A stretch of 64,000 bases of DNA from Physella acuta (lineage: Eukaryota; Mollusca; Gastropoda; Physidae). Location of the stretch: NCBI RefSeq assembly GCF_028476545.1, contig NW_026732602.1, positions 53,772 to 117,771 of the forward strand, in the 5' to 3' direction. The translations under genes were made by a program, and so were the position numbers. Below are positions 36,601 through 51,600 of this stretch, piece after piece; position 1 is the first letter of the stretch, and every line of letters begins with the position of its first letter. The notes beneath the pieces were generated by a model. That model made no database searches, was not told the origin of the DNA, and was given only the letters and a program-made list of their open reading frames with translations.

Positions 36601-39600
36601 AGGTGATACAATGAGCAAATGTTACTAGTGGTGACACAATGATTAGAGATTACATGTGAAAGAATGATCAAAGATGACAAACTGTGATACTGTGATCTAA
36701 TGTTATAAGTGGTGACACAATCATTAAAGATTGAGACAACAGGAATAATGAAAGATTACAAGTGGTGACACAATGATCACAGATTGCAAGTGGTCACACA
36801 AAGATCACAGATTACAAGTGGTGACACAAAGATCACAGAGTACAAGTGGTGACACAAAGATCACAGATTACAAGTGGTGACACAAAAATGACAGATTACA
36901 GGTGGTGATGCAAAGATCACAGATTACAAATGGTGACACAAAGATCACAGATTACAAGTGGTGACACAAATATCACAGATTACAAGTGGTGACACAAAGA
37001 TAAAAGATTACAAGTGGTGAAACAAAGATCACAGATCACAAGTGGTGACACAAAGATCACAGAGTACAAATGGTGACACAAAGATCACAGATTACAAGAG
37101 GTGACACAAATATCACAGATTACAAGTGGTGACACAGAGATCGAAAATTACAAGTGGTGACACAAAAGGTCACAGATTACAAGCAGTGGCACAAAGATCA
37201 CAAATTACAAGAGGGACACAAAGATCACAAATCACAATCACCTGATTCCTGATGACAAAGAGCTGACACTGAAACTTGTGCAGCTCTTTCAGCCCAGTGG
37301 AGGTGAGATTATGGGCAGAGAGCAGCCTCTCTACATCAGTAAATGGTCCCCCACTAGAGATGATGAACTTGGCCATTTCCTGATGAAAAACAGAGTTAAG
37401 GAACATCAACTCTAATTATCTGATGAAAAACAGAGTTAAGGAACAGCAACTCTAATTATCTGACAGCAACCAGAATAAATATGCAATATTAAGAACTGTA
37501 GGCACAATTTTGAGTAAGGGCTTTTTTTCCTAATCAAGCATTTATAGCTCTATAAAAAAAAATCATCACCTTGCAGCGTAATAAAACATTTTTTCCACAA
37601 AATATAAGAAATTAAAAGTGTTTTTTTTTTCAGCTTTTATTTTTTTTAAATTGGCTTTTGTGAACTGATACAGATTTACAATAGTAATACTTCTTTATGA
37701 CATATGCTTTCATTCATTGAAGATGGTTTACTGTTATGTTTTATATTTGCATATGGTTTACAATTAGTATAAATATTTTCTATTTGCTCATTTTTCTGTT
37801 AACTCTTTAAGATCATAACCAGGCAGAATTTAATACAGGCCGACCTGCCATGCCCTAACAACACTCCCAGAGTCTGATAACATTGTCTCTGTTTAATTTG
37901 TAGTTTTTTCAGAATCCAAGTTTTTAATCGAAAATCTTGGTCACAAGAGCAGCCATTTTTCTTTGTATTTATTTCTTGAAGTTTTATTATTGGGTTCTTC
38001 TTCTTCTTCTTCGTTCTTAATTATTAGCGTTGAAGGGCATCGAGATTTATCTGCCAGTAGGTTTGAACTCGAGACTTTGTTCGAATTTATCAACCATGAG
38101 CTTTTTGCCGACTCGACCACGCCTCCAACACAATTAAGCGTTACGTGTCAACTGGTTATGCGCCATTGAGGCCATTGACTCCGATTTCAGCCTGCTTTTC
38201 TTTCTGGATTTGCTTCCATAGCCTTTGTCCAACCAAGAACAAACTACAAGGCAGCAGTTGTTTAATTTTTGGAGTTGTCTCTCCTAGAAGAGTGGCTGTC
38301 CCTAGCTAACGAGCCTCATCTGCCCGAGGGTTCGAACTCGAGACTTTTCGGTTTAGCAACCATGAGCTTTACCGACTCGACCACGCCAACCCCTATTATT
38401 GGGTTGATTTTGTATATTATAAAAATTTATTTTGTAAAACTATTTGAAAAATAATGCTGATTGCAGTTCTGCTGCCATACCTAGTCATTTACACCACCAC
38501 ATTACAAAATTAACAAAATTATGCTCATTCTAATACGATCTGTAGAAAAATAAATTCTAATCATTCGTCTGAAAAAAAAATCAACTTTATTATTTCCTTT
38601 TCATTAATACTAAGTAATTATCTTTCATTAATAAAAATTAATTACTTCATATTAATATAAGTGTGTAGCATTCAATTATGATTTAATTTTTTTTTTCTAA
38701 TTACGATTTAATTTAAATCAGCAATGAAAAAAAAGTCCCAGTAGAGGATAATATGATAGTTACTAAATTAATTATTGTCAGGTTACTAAATCTATTATTA
38801 TTATAATTTTAAAAACTATTGTTTCACTTTTCCTTTTTTCCTTATCATTTTCCATTTTTACTATTTTTTAATAACTTTTTATCTACATCTTTTTTATTTA
38901 CTTTTTTTCTGTTTATTTCAAAATTTCATATTTTTTTATATAGCGTTTCAAAGTAAAAAAAGGAAATTAACGATACTATATTTCTGCAATGTGCAAAAAA
39001 TACATAGTAGTCTCCCTTGCATAAAAAAAAAGTCCAGGGGAGGTAAAGCAAGCCTTACCTTGACCTGCCGTGCAGTCTTCACATAACCAGGCTTCATGCC
39101 ATAGTTAAAGATGATATTGTCAGCATTTTTCAAGTTCCATCTGTTATTCAGTGTTGCCAGTCTGTAATTAAAACAGAATAGAAGTTTGATGTTAAGATAT
39201 CCTCATGTAATGAAATCCTGCATGGAATTACTGTCAACTGTCTTGTCATTGGTTTGTTTTGTGCTATTTTTGAATGCTTTATGTTGATGTATTTTGTTGA
39301 TATATGATCTCTCCCCCCTCCCCACAAACCACCTTAGACCAGCCTGTGACTTACAGGTCATGCTGACACCCACTGTTTATCTCTGCCACCAGATCAACCT
39401 GACACCACCCACCAGATCAACCTGACACCACCCACCAGGTCCATCACAACTACCTGACACCCCCACCAAGTCCATCACAACAACCTGTCACCCCCCACCT
39501 TAGACCAGCCTGTGACTTACAGGTCATGCTGACACCCACTGTTGATCTCAGCCACCAGATCAACCTGTCACCCCCACCAAGTCCATCACAACCACCTGAC

Positions 39601-42600
39601 ACCCCCACAAACCACCTTAGACCAGCATGTGACTTACTTACAGGACATGCTGACACCCACTGTTGATCTCAGCCACCAGATCAACCTGTCACCCCCACCA
39701 AGTCCATCACATCAACCTGTCACCCCCACCAAGTCCATCACATCAACCTGTCACCCCCACCAAGTCCATCACAACAACCTGACACCCCCACCAAGTCCAT
39801 CACAACAACCTGCCACCCCCCCCCCCCCCCCCACCGTAGACCAGCCTGTGACTTACAGGTCATGCTGACACCCACTGTTGATCTCAGCCACCAAATCAAC
39901 CTGCCACCCCCACCAAGACCATCACATCAACCTGTCACCCCCACCAAGACCATCACAACAACCTTTAACCCCCCCCCCCACCTTAGACCAGCCTGTGACT
40001 TACAGGTCATGCTGACACCCACTGTTGATCTCTGCCACCAAATCATGTACAAATCCTGGGATGGGCAGGGAAACTTTCTCTACCAGGTTAAGTAGCGCTC
40101 CAATCTTTATCTAAAGTGAAAAACTTGCAGCATTATCTTTTGCATTATAGGATGACCTAACAAATAATGACACATCTTAGTTAACTAAAAAATCTACATT
40201 TTAAAGAAACCCACTTACCATAGCAAAACTCAAATTTAAAATGTATGATCCCTTACCTGACCCCACTTGCAGTGGAATAACCCTGCCATCTTACCTAGGG
40301 ATGAACCCCCCCACTTACTTAGGGATGAACCCCCCACTTACTTAGGGAATACATCATATATACATCAAATAAACCCCACCTCCACCCCACCAAACACAAC
40401 TGCCAAAGAATGACCCCCATATAGGAATGACCCCCCCCCCCCCCCCCCGCAGCCCAGACCCCCATACCTTAGGATCACTGATGACTCTGATGATGGCTTT
40501 AATCTTCTCCTCCCAGGAGTACTGACAGCGCCCCCAAGTTGTTTTGTTCATCAGATCCTGATTCAAAACAAATTGTATTCATTATGACAGACATGAGCAT
40601 TTAATATATGGAGATACGGTCCATTTATTATCAAATTATATATATCTTTGTTTAGGACCTAAAATTTTAAAATATCATAGAACTTAAACTGGACAAAGAA
40701 TGACTGTCTGTTTTTTAGCTGTGATCTTTTATGCTCAATTTATTATCTTTAACAAACTAGCATTAATGGTAATTTTTTTCACTATAAATAACTGCTAAAA
40801 CTGCTATAACATAGTTTACCAAAAGTGTTTACTTTACACTATACAAAACACAATAATATAGACACAAACATTACATTTTCTGTTTATTTTTTTTTCAGAT
40901 AATTTGACTGCATGAAATTAAGAAAAAACAAATATTTTAACAAAATGGTGAATATTTCCTCATGTAAATGTTATGAATAGGTTTAAAGCATTAAGGGAGA
41001 CAACTAACCTGAACATAGCTGGCAAATACTTCATTAGCTGACAAGTCATTCTTCTGCATGTAGGGCAACACCTGGTGTTTCAATGTCTGGGGCAGCAGGT
41101 CTACGGCCGCCACCCTGTCCAGCATTCTGTAGACGATACTTTCTGTTGTTTCCTGCAGATGTTAAAACAAGCAGTCGTCAACAGAAACCAACAGGGGAGA
41201 ATTTAATGAGCAGTAAGGAAACAAATTATTCAAGTGGTATAATGAATTACAGCAGAACAATTTGTAATTTGGCAAAGTGAGTTTACAGTTTTAGAAAAGT
41301 TGGAAAATTGTATTTATAAAAGATTAAATAAAATTACTTACATATTAAAAACAAATAAATCCTATTTAATAAAAACCACATCAACATATGAAAATTACTA
41401 GTATTTACTTGTAATGACACTGAATGAAAATGCTGTTAGGCTTTTCATGAAATCATGTGTAACAATTAGTGCAATTAGATTACTTGATAACTTAGGTCTT
41501 CCAAGGTCAATTTACCATTCTGTATCCAGTGACAGGTCAACTTACCATTCTGAGAGTGTCCAGTTACAATTCAACTTACCATTCTGAGAGTGTCCAGTTA
41601 CAATTCAACTTACCATTCTGAGAGTGTCCAGTTACAATTCAACTTACCATTCTGAGAGTGTCCAGTTACAATTCAACTTACCATTCTGAGAGTGTCCAGT
41701 TACAATTCAACTTACCATTCTGAGAGTGTCCAGTTACAATTCAACTCACCATTTTGAGATTGTCAAGTGATAAATGACATGAAAAGTTTGTCCACAGCTC
41801 ATGAAGCCAGTGCAATTGGTCTATCAGCAATTTCAGGGGAGGTAAAGCACTTTCACATTTCATTTTTGTCTGCCAAGAAAATTAGAACTCAGCATCAACT
41901 AAAGGGAAATAATAACCACAGTAGCATTGTGGAGTTATTTTGAGCAAGTCCAGTTCGCAGTCAAAAATGTTCTGAAACTTTGGATTCAGCATATTTAAAA
42001 AGAACTTTGTGATAATCATTTTATTCATAGATGTGAGATGAAAGTCATCACAGAACTATCTAGTATTTACCCTTTGTGGGATTGTCTAGGTGGGTAGTCT
42101 ACAAAATACAAGTATGAGTTGATGTTTTGCTTGACTATCATTAGACATAAAATTACCATAATTTCTCGCAAGTTCTGCTCTGAGATTTGGTCCAGTTCAC
42201 ACTTAACAGCTTGCTCCAGGCTCTTCAGTAGTGTTTCACACAAGATTATAGCATTCAATGGCCAGCCATCCTAGACAAAACAAAGATTTCAGTAACATTA
42301 AAACTTTAAAATGGACAATTAACTTTTCAGCAGTGTTTCACATAAAGTTATTGCATTCACTGGCCAGCCATCCTAGACAAAAATAGATTTCAGTAACATT
42401 AAAACTTTAACTACACTGACAATTAACTCTTCAGTAGTGTTTCACACAAGGTTATAGCCATCCTAAACAAAACAAAGATTTCAGTAACATTAAAACTTTA
42501 ACTACAGGGACAATTAACTCTTCAGCAGTGTTTCACATAAGGTTATAGCATTCACTGGCCAGCCATCCTAAACAAAACAAAGATTTCAGTAACATTAAAA

Positions 42601-45600
42601 CTTTAACAGGGACAATTAACTCTTTAGCAGTGTTTCACATAAAGTTATAGCATTCACTGGCCAGCCATCCTAGACAAAACAAAGATTTCAGTAACATTAA
42701 AACTTTAACAACAGGGACAATTAACTCTTTAGCAGTGTTTCACATAAGGTTATAGCATTCACTGGCCAGCCATCCTAGACAAAACAAAGATTTCAGTAAC
42801 ATTAAAACTTTAAGAACAGGGACAATTAACTCTTCAGTAGTGTTTCACACAAGGTTATAGCCATCCTAAACAAAACAAAGATTTCAGTAACATTAAAACT
42901 TTACAGAGACAATTTTATTTCATCTTCAGGTCATAAATATTAAAAGGTAGTATATTTGAGTTAAACTAATAAACTATTATTCATCATTATTTCCCTTTGA
43001 TATACACAAAGAACCAATTTTTAGAAGAGCCAAGAACATTTTATTATTATTATTTAACTGCAGCTGACATGAGTTTAAATTGCTTGGCTATATTCAGCAA
43101 AGAAAATATTCAAAAGTAACATTTACAATATTACACAAATAAAATGTAGGCGGATATTTACCTGACTGTTTTGTTCTAGGTGATACACCTGGGTCTCTGC
43201 CCATGAGATTATTGCAGTCTGAAATATATTTCACGTTTAATATTCCAATCCAACATAAAAAAAAACACATACACCTTAATTGTCACCATAGTTGTCAACA
43301 GCATAGTTTTATTTGGCCTAGTCCATGTTAAAATAGTGGTCACTAGAAATAATGTCAATTAATTAATACATTTATTTGTAGTGTTATAAAAAAACTGAGG
43401 TAAAAAGGTCAAGCTTATGTGGCCAGGGTCTATGTCAGTTTGGTAAAAAACCCAACAATTCGCACAAAGTTTATCTGACCAGTGTCCAACCTACCAGAGC
43501 CCCTGGGTCCTTCTGAATGAGGATTGGCACGACACAGTCACAGATCCAGCTGGCGGTCAAGGTGCAGGGCACATCCACAGGTATCCGCTGTAGGATGAGG
43601 TGGATGGTGCCTGGCTTAAGCTGCTTGCTCATGTCTGCCTGCAGAAACATTTGATTGAAACACTCAACCACTGAGAATATGGTGAATAATTGCGTGGATT
43701 TTTTTTAGCAAGGGGTATTTTTAAATGATGAGGAAAAAATTAATACAACACTCTAGACCCTACCCCCCATCTTCACTGGAATGACATGGCTGGGCGGTAA
43801 AGAGCATGTCTGATAACCTGAAAGTCTAGAGTTTGGATGTCTCTGAGTCCACCCAGCTCGGATGAGTGCCTAGCTTATGTTAGAGAAAATAAATGTGTTG
43901 GGCGTAGTACTGACAACACTTTCTTTAAAAATAGCAGTCACTGAAACAGAACAGTTCTACTTCACCTTCCCTATTGGTTGTCAAAGACTCAGAGAGAATC
44001 TTTATTTTGATTCCACCCCCATCCATACCAGGTGTTGTAGATGGCAGCTTTGTGTATAAAAAAAGCTCAGTTCTATTTTCTGTTGCAGTCTGTCAGGCTT
44101 AAGAGTGATGCTTATGCCAGCTATACAAATAATAGAGGGAGGAGAGAAAGGGAGACAACGGGAGTAATAGCTGAAAGAGAGGCTCGGAGAGAAAGAAAGG
44201 GGAACTGAAGTAATAGCTGAAAGAGAGGCTGTGAGAGAAAGAAAGGGAGACAACTGAAGTAATGGCTGAAAGAGAGGCTGGGATAGAGAAAGGGAGGCAA
44301 CTGCTGATGGCTCACTTGAAAACATCTCCACAGCTCAAAAGCCTTGACTGGGTCCTCCATGAGCAAGTGGCTGAACATGGCTGTAGGACTTTCATCCATA
44401 AAGATTTCCCACTGGGACCGGCTGGAAAAAAAAAAACATTTTGTCAGTGACCCTACACTCAGTGCTACCCTGCTAAACTGAAAGTCTCGAATTCAAATCC
44501 GGGTTCAAGTCAGCAGAAAGTCCCTGGGTACACCCAGCTTAGATAAGTACCTAAAACCTTAGTCATATTAGGGAAAGTAAAGGTGGCTGGGCAAAATGCT
44601 GACCATGTCTTCCCTTCATATGCTGAGGTCAAGAAACATATGAACTCTACTTCATCTGCCCAATGGATCGCTAGGCCTGAAGAGGATTCTTTACACTACA
44701 GTTAGTTTATACCAAAAAATTTAAAACAATTCTAATACTATTAATCAAATTCAGTTCATCTTTGGGTAGGTTAACACCAAAAATTTAGAAAAATTCAAAT
44801 GAACACGGTCTGTGGGTGGGTTAAAGTCACTGGCTGCTATGATCATCTAACATTCAAAAAAAAAAACATCAAAATATGGTCTTAAGATTACAGCTGTCAT
44901 GGATCAGCAGTTAACTAAAACTGAGACAGTAAAAGTGGTTTTCCTATTGTGGTGAATGTAAACTTTTATACATTCAAGTATGACTCAAAATATAGATAGA
45001 TAACTCTACTCCATTGACTGATATGGATAGTAAGTTTATACTTTGGGGGAAAAAAACAAAATATGTGGTGGGGGTAGGTATCAATTACAGAAAAAAGTCA
45101 TTAATTATCACACCTGTAATTAGCCTCTCCAAACACTCTGGCAAACGACTCCAATCTATAGTTGTAATCAGACACCTAAAAGAGTAAAAAATAAAATGTG
45201 AGTCCTTTAATAGTTACAACTAAAATAGCATTGAAAAACTGTGCTTTAGGTGGCAAAGTGTGGGATTAGGCAAGATAAAATTTTTAATATAATATCTTTA
45301 ACAATAAATGATGACTAAGCTGCATAAACAGCTAGGGTACCTCAGCAAGCACTTGATTCACTGATGGGTTGCCAGATTTCATTTTCAACAGCTGAAAACA
45401 AATTCAGGAACATTACCAGGTAGGATAAGGAAAATATACAAACAGGATGATAAAAAAATGGCAGTACAAAAGTAAACAAGAAGGATGTAATAACATAATC
45501 TTTAGGGATAAAATAAATTTACAGGAAGAAATGAAAGAAACAGGGAGGAAAGAAATATACAGGTATTATAAAATGTAAAATAAGCTGATAGCATAGAAAG

Positions 45601-48600
45601 ATAGTGAAAAACAGAATGAAATAAATGTATTTAGTGTAGAACAAAAAATATTATAAGAGAAAAATTGTAAGATATTCAGGGAGTTTTTAAAAAACAAAAA
45701 CAAAAATGGATTAACCTACTTTTTAATTTGAAGTCAAATTTATACTATATAAACTTTGATCATTAACACTTACAATTCTAAATGCCCTGAACTGGAAAAG
45801 TAAACATTTCTAAATCTTGTAACAGGTAAAATGTGTTGGAAATGTTACCTGATTTTTGCACTGTTTCAGGTGGCAGGACATTTCATCAAAGGTGTCTTTA
45901 ACCTCTCTAAGCTTGTACTGGACGATGACTGGATCCAACTAACAGAAACAGAGAATGGGAGAGTGGTTGGGTAATAAAATTCTGAATTAATTTCTTTTTG
46001 TTGGACTATACTGGACTACGACTGGATCCAACTAACAAGGAGAGATAATGGGAGAGTGGTTGGGTAATAAAATTCTGAATTAATTTCTTTTTCTTGGACT
46101 ATACTGGACTACGACTGGATCCAACTAACAGGGACAGAGAATGGGAGAGTGGTTGGGTAATAAAATTCTGAATTAATTTCTTTTTCTTGGACTATACTGG
46201 ACTACGACTGGATCCAACTAACAGGGACAGAGAATGGGAGAGTGGTTGGGTAATAAAATTCTGAATTAATTTCTTTTTCTTGGACTATACTGGACTACGA
46301 CTGGATCAAACTAACACTAACAGAGTCAGAGGATGGGAGAGTGGTTGGGTAAAATAGGTCTGTATTGATTTCTTTTTGTTGGACTTTACAAAAAAAGTTT
46401 AATAAGTGGAGTCAAGTAACATTCACTTTGTTGGTTAGATATTCTAATCATCATCATCTTTTCCCATCCATGCCCTAGACACATGGGGCAGATGAAGTAG
46501 AGTCCATCTGTTTCAGAGACCTCTGCATTTGAAGGGATAGTGTGGTCAGCACTACGCCTATCCACCATTGTTTTCAATCATGTGAGTTAGGTACCCATCA
46601 GAGCTGGGTGGTCTCAGGGATATTCTACTGACTTAAAAACCAGGATTCAAGCTCTACATCTAGGTCATTCTGTCCTATTTGATATTCTAATAATATATAT
46701 ACAATAAAAACAGAACATACTGTATTGGTTAAGCTTCATTGGAAATTGGTTGGAGAAGGAAACTATTTCTAGTTAACAAATAGAAACTGCTTGTTTCTTT
46801 AGCCAGCAAAAAAAATAAATAAAAATAAAGCACAATCTCACATCAAAGTTGAGTCCATAAAGTTTAGCAAATTGCTCAGCTTCCTCAAACCGTTTCTTAG
46901 CAACAAGACGCAAAAGCCTGTAAAAATGTTGAATTCAATTAAAATGTCATATAATATACTATTTTAAGTTTAAATATACAAATTATAAATTCTTCTCAAT
47001 GTGTACTGTACCTTCTCTCTGGGCTTGTCTCTGTATAGCACCTGAAGAACACCTGTGCCTCAGTGTCTTCTCTTCAAGAAATAACAAAAGGTAAACAATT
47101 TCTCAAACCATGACAATACATTTTTTTTATTTTCAGAAGTGAACTTAGTTTGGAGTCTAGCTCTAAATAAAGTTACTGCATTGTGGTTTTTAAATTACTT
47201 TAAACATTTTAAAATCTAAACATTAGTGATTTTACTCCAAAAAATGAAGGAAATGAAAGAATTTTTATAAAATCCTTGTTATTTTTAGAGGGGGGATGGC
47301 ATTTTTGACCCCCAGAGAAATGAGTCTTGTTGGCTGAGGACAAAACTGAAATCAAACAGGACTGGAGAAAAGGCCCTTCAAATTACCCCTCTGGTCCCCT
47401 TTCAGCAGCTTTGGCAACTAATGCTAGTACCAACATGTATTGATTAGAATTCCTTTGGACTAAACCAAAGGGATTGCGATATGTGGGCATCTCATGATGA
47501 TGATCCCCTAATCGAAAGTACTGCCACACACCCCTAAGATTCTATGGGTGCATTTACCCAGTCTCTTAGGGAGCCACACATGTAGTTATGTTTTTATAAG
47601 CTTATGAGTGTGACTTGCAATCAAAACAGTCAGACACAATACTTGTATGTAAAAAAGAGTATAGCTTACTCATCACAGTTAAATTCTGTCACGTAGATTT
47701 CCTCCTGAAATAAAAAAATTCGACTTACATTATCAATTAAATGATATTTTAAAAATGTATTTAAAAAGCTAAAAAATCAACTAATAGGACATAGTGGTCT
47801 AGCGGTAGAGAGCTGGACTGCTAACCCGTAAGTCTCAAGTTCGAATCTGGGTTCAAGTCAGTAGACCGCCCCTGATTCCATCCAACTCTGATGGGTACCT
47901 AACTCATGCTAGGGAAAGTAAAGGCGGATGGGCATAGTGCTGACCACATTTTCTCTTCATATGCAGAGGTCACAGAAACAAGTGAACTCTACTTCACTTG
48001 CCCTATAGACCGTCAGGTTTGAAAAGGGAACTTTACTTACTTTACTTAAAAATCAACTATGCAGAATTAGTACATTTTTTTAAGCAGGAAATTTCAATTT
48101 AAAAAAGAATATATCATCAATTTGGTGGCAATTTTAAAAGTATTCTGATTTACTTCTTTTATATTTTAATCTAGTCATAAGTTACAAAACAATAATTTAA
48201 AATTTTACTTAAGTCATTTATAGTTTCATAAACGAAGTTAATCAATTTATAATCGTTTTGAGCAGAAATATTTTTAACTCACAAGAGACAAGGGCATCCT
48301 GCTTAAACCCACATGACTAGATTCAGTCCTGTACTCAAACCCAACCTTTAGCTGTGGGAGACTGAGTGTGCGTATCAGATGACCTTGCTTCACAATCAGC
48401 TTTATATTCTCCAAGCTAGAAAAAACGTTTTTTAATAAAGATTGTATTGTTTAATTATAATCTAAGAGATAATGCACAATAGTGTGATTTTTTAAAAATA
48501 TTACAATTTTTACATTTTGTACTCTAACATCTTTTCTGCTTAACAAAATAAATGAATGTGTATGTGTAAAAATAAAGCTGATATTTGTTCCCATCATCCA

Positions 48601-51600
48601 ATTTGGCAACAATACCTGAAAAACTGGTCTGATTTGCTTTCCACCAGTCTAAAATCTGTAACACCTGGCAAACAAAATGTGTCCAAAACACAGAGGGTCA
48701 GGCTATCCCATAAATAAAATGTTCCCTAAAAAGCAATGCAAAAACATTATGATTATGTATTAAAAGAACATTACGCATAAAAAAGTGAACTTTTTTGATG
48801 GTCCATATCTGTATTCTTGACGTACAAAGAAATTTGGTAGTCAGCACTATGTCCAGCCAAGTTTAGTTTCCCTGATTTAAGTCAGGTATCCACCAGACCT
48901 GGGTGTACTCAGGAGATCCTAGGGATTCAAGACTGGGAACTGAAGTCAAGAAATTTGGATCAGCAGTTGAGTGTTAAACTATTCAAGTTTCAACCATTCT
49001 CTCACACATAGAATATCATTTGTGTTTACTGCATTATGTGTTCTTTTTTTTTAAATTATAAAAACAAAACATGGTTAAAAATGTAACTTAAAACTACTAA
49101 TTTTGTTATAAAATGCACATCATATAGTTTACAGATTTTTTTTTAAAACAATGGATATTATTAAATATAGTAATCTATTTATTTACAACAAAACAACTAA
49201 CTGTGACTATATGTGTATGAAAGAGCACATATTGGCTAACCTTTGAGTCTAAAGTAAGATACACCTCATTATTTTCAGTGGCCTGAACTCTAATCATGAC
49301 AGCATCATCTTCATCTAGATTAAATTAGAGACAAAGTTGAAAAAAATATATGAAGATTGCCTTTCAAGAATTTAAGTTGTCAATGAACATACGAAGTTTA
49401 AAAATGTAGATTTATTGATTCTGTAAAAATATTTATTTGATGGTTTTAAGAATTGGCTACAATTTTATAGCATTTTCAATTAAAGCATTTTTAAAAGAAG
49501 AAAAATATACCATTATATTAGGGGACCAGCTGTTTATTTCTATTCAATTCTATATTTTGAAAAAAATTCTCCATACTAAAATACAACATCTATGTCAAAC
49601 AATTTAATGCCACAGCTAGCACTCAGATTTAACTAACAATACAGGCCTAATAAAGCCATTAAGTTACAATTGTATATGGATTTAAGTTTAGCTGTCAGAA
49701 CAGTAGTGTGTCTAGCAAATATATGTATCTACTGCATCTACGTACTGCATCTATGTAGCAGATGTGTGTTGCACTTACCTGCTGAGCTACTGTCCTCCAG
49801 AACAATACCATCTGTGTCAAATCTATATACAGCAATACAGTCAAATCCTTTTCCCTGTAACAAAAAGTAATTAATTAAATAAAGCGAGAAAATTAAATAA
49901 TATCCTTAGCAATTGAAAGGTAAATAATTTTTATTAGAAGCTAAACAAATTTAATAGACCATCTACATTTCGTCATGGATTATTTCACTTAAATGTGCAA
50001 AAAAGATCTTACTTAACATTCAGGTATTGAAAAATGTTTTACAAATGGAGATAGTTAAATTTTGTAAGCAAAAAAAAATAGAATTTGGAGTGTGGTAATT
50101 CTATGGAATTGATATGACAACTGCACTAAACTCTCCAGATTCTAGTCCAGATTCAAGCAAAGATGTGTACTTGGATCTTCTGGGCAGTTTTAAACTCACT
50201 TACAGCAAGTTTGTTTTCCAAGTCAATTGCTGGTCAATAGAAACTACTAGCAAGGACTTCACATGGAAGCTCTGTATGTCCATGATAGGCAAGGAGTTAA
50301 TTAATTTAACAAACAAGCAATGAAACACTGGGACACAATTTGACGCTAAAGATATACCAACCACTGTGACAATCCCATTTGGAAATGTAGAGATATCTCT
50401 TGTTTCATGGATACATGCCAGTTTTTCCATTTTAACAGCAGATAGATCAATATCTAATTGGAAAATAAAAAAATGATTTTAAAAAAAAAAATTCTCACTT
50501 TTATTACAGCTTAATAATATTTTATTTTAATTTAAACGCAGTTTTAAAGTTTTTATAAATCTCTCACCTCCATTTTGTAGAATTAGGTTGGAAAATATCA
50601 GCAATGTGTTCTCTGGGCAAAGACAAACTAATCTAGCAATGATTGTAGTTTCATTTTCTAAGGGTAAGATATAGTAAAAAATGTTTTATTCCTGATGAAA
50701 ATGAGTACTAGAAAAAATATTGTAACATAAGTTTTATTAGAAAACTTACAAAAAAATCATGTCTACGACAAACAAAACTAAGTTAATAACAGAGAAATAT
50801 TACAATTTCAAACCTGTGACAACTTGAAACAATATTCTATGAAATGTGGTTGCTAAGGTGTAAGCTTTATCAGGAAAAATGTTCTGAAAAAAAAAAGAAA
50901 AACAATAAAAAAAAAGAAATTTAAAAAAACGTATGTTTAAATTATTGGCTATTGCATGGAAAAAAGTTAAGGAAAACAATAATAGACTTAAGTAACTAAT
51001 TTCTCTAGTAAAATCCAATGGCTTATTAAAATTTATTTCAAATATATTTTCTTTTCTTATGCTAACAGTAGAGAAAACTTACTTAAAAAAACCCATCATA
51101 TATATATAATGAACTCTGATTCCCATATGGCTTAATTTCTCCCATTGATATTGGTATGTCAGCTGCTCACTTAGGCTATCATTTTATCCCTCTGACAAGC
51201 AGTACCAGATACCGTATTTAACTTCAATAAAAAACTAAATGGAAACTAATCCAAAGTGTAAGTTACAGTTACAATAAAAAATTTAAAATATATAACTTAC
51301 ACAAGAATGTTTGACAATAAATTTTCCTTCAGCAACAACCCCTATAGTCAAAGTTCCACTTCTGTCACCTACAGCAAGATATCCACCATCTAATATTGCG
51401 ATTGCATCAATATGGTACTCTAAAAGGAGAAATGGAAAGTATTACATACTTGTAACTTAAATAGTACATGCTGATTAATCAATGTTACAGTAGTTGCTTA
51501 GGGTATCATGTATGGCGTGGTCAGGGGTAGATAGAACGCTAAACTACTAACCTGAAAGTCTCGAGTTAGCAGAACGTCCCTGAGTACAAGGGAAAGTAAA

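Noticed and set aside
50114-50323. A 69-codon plus-strand frame in KNTC1 intron 6
   Set aside because: Antisense to the intron with no recognisable domain; the weak LINE-like reading on the other strand is the better explanation.
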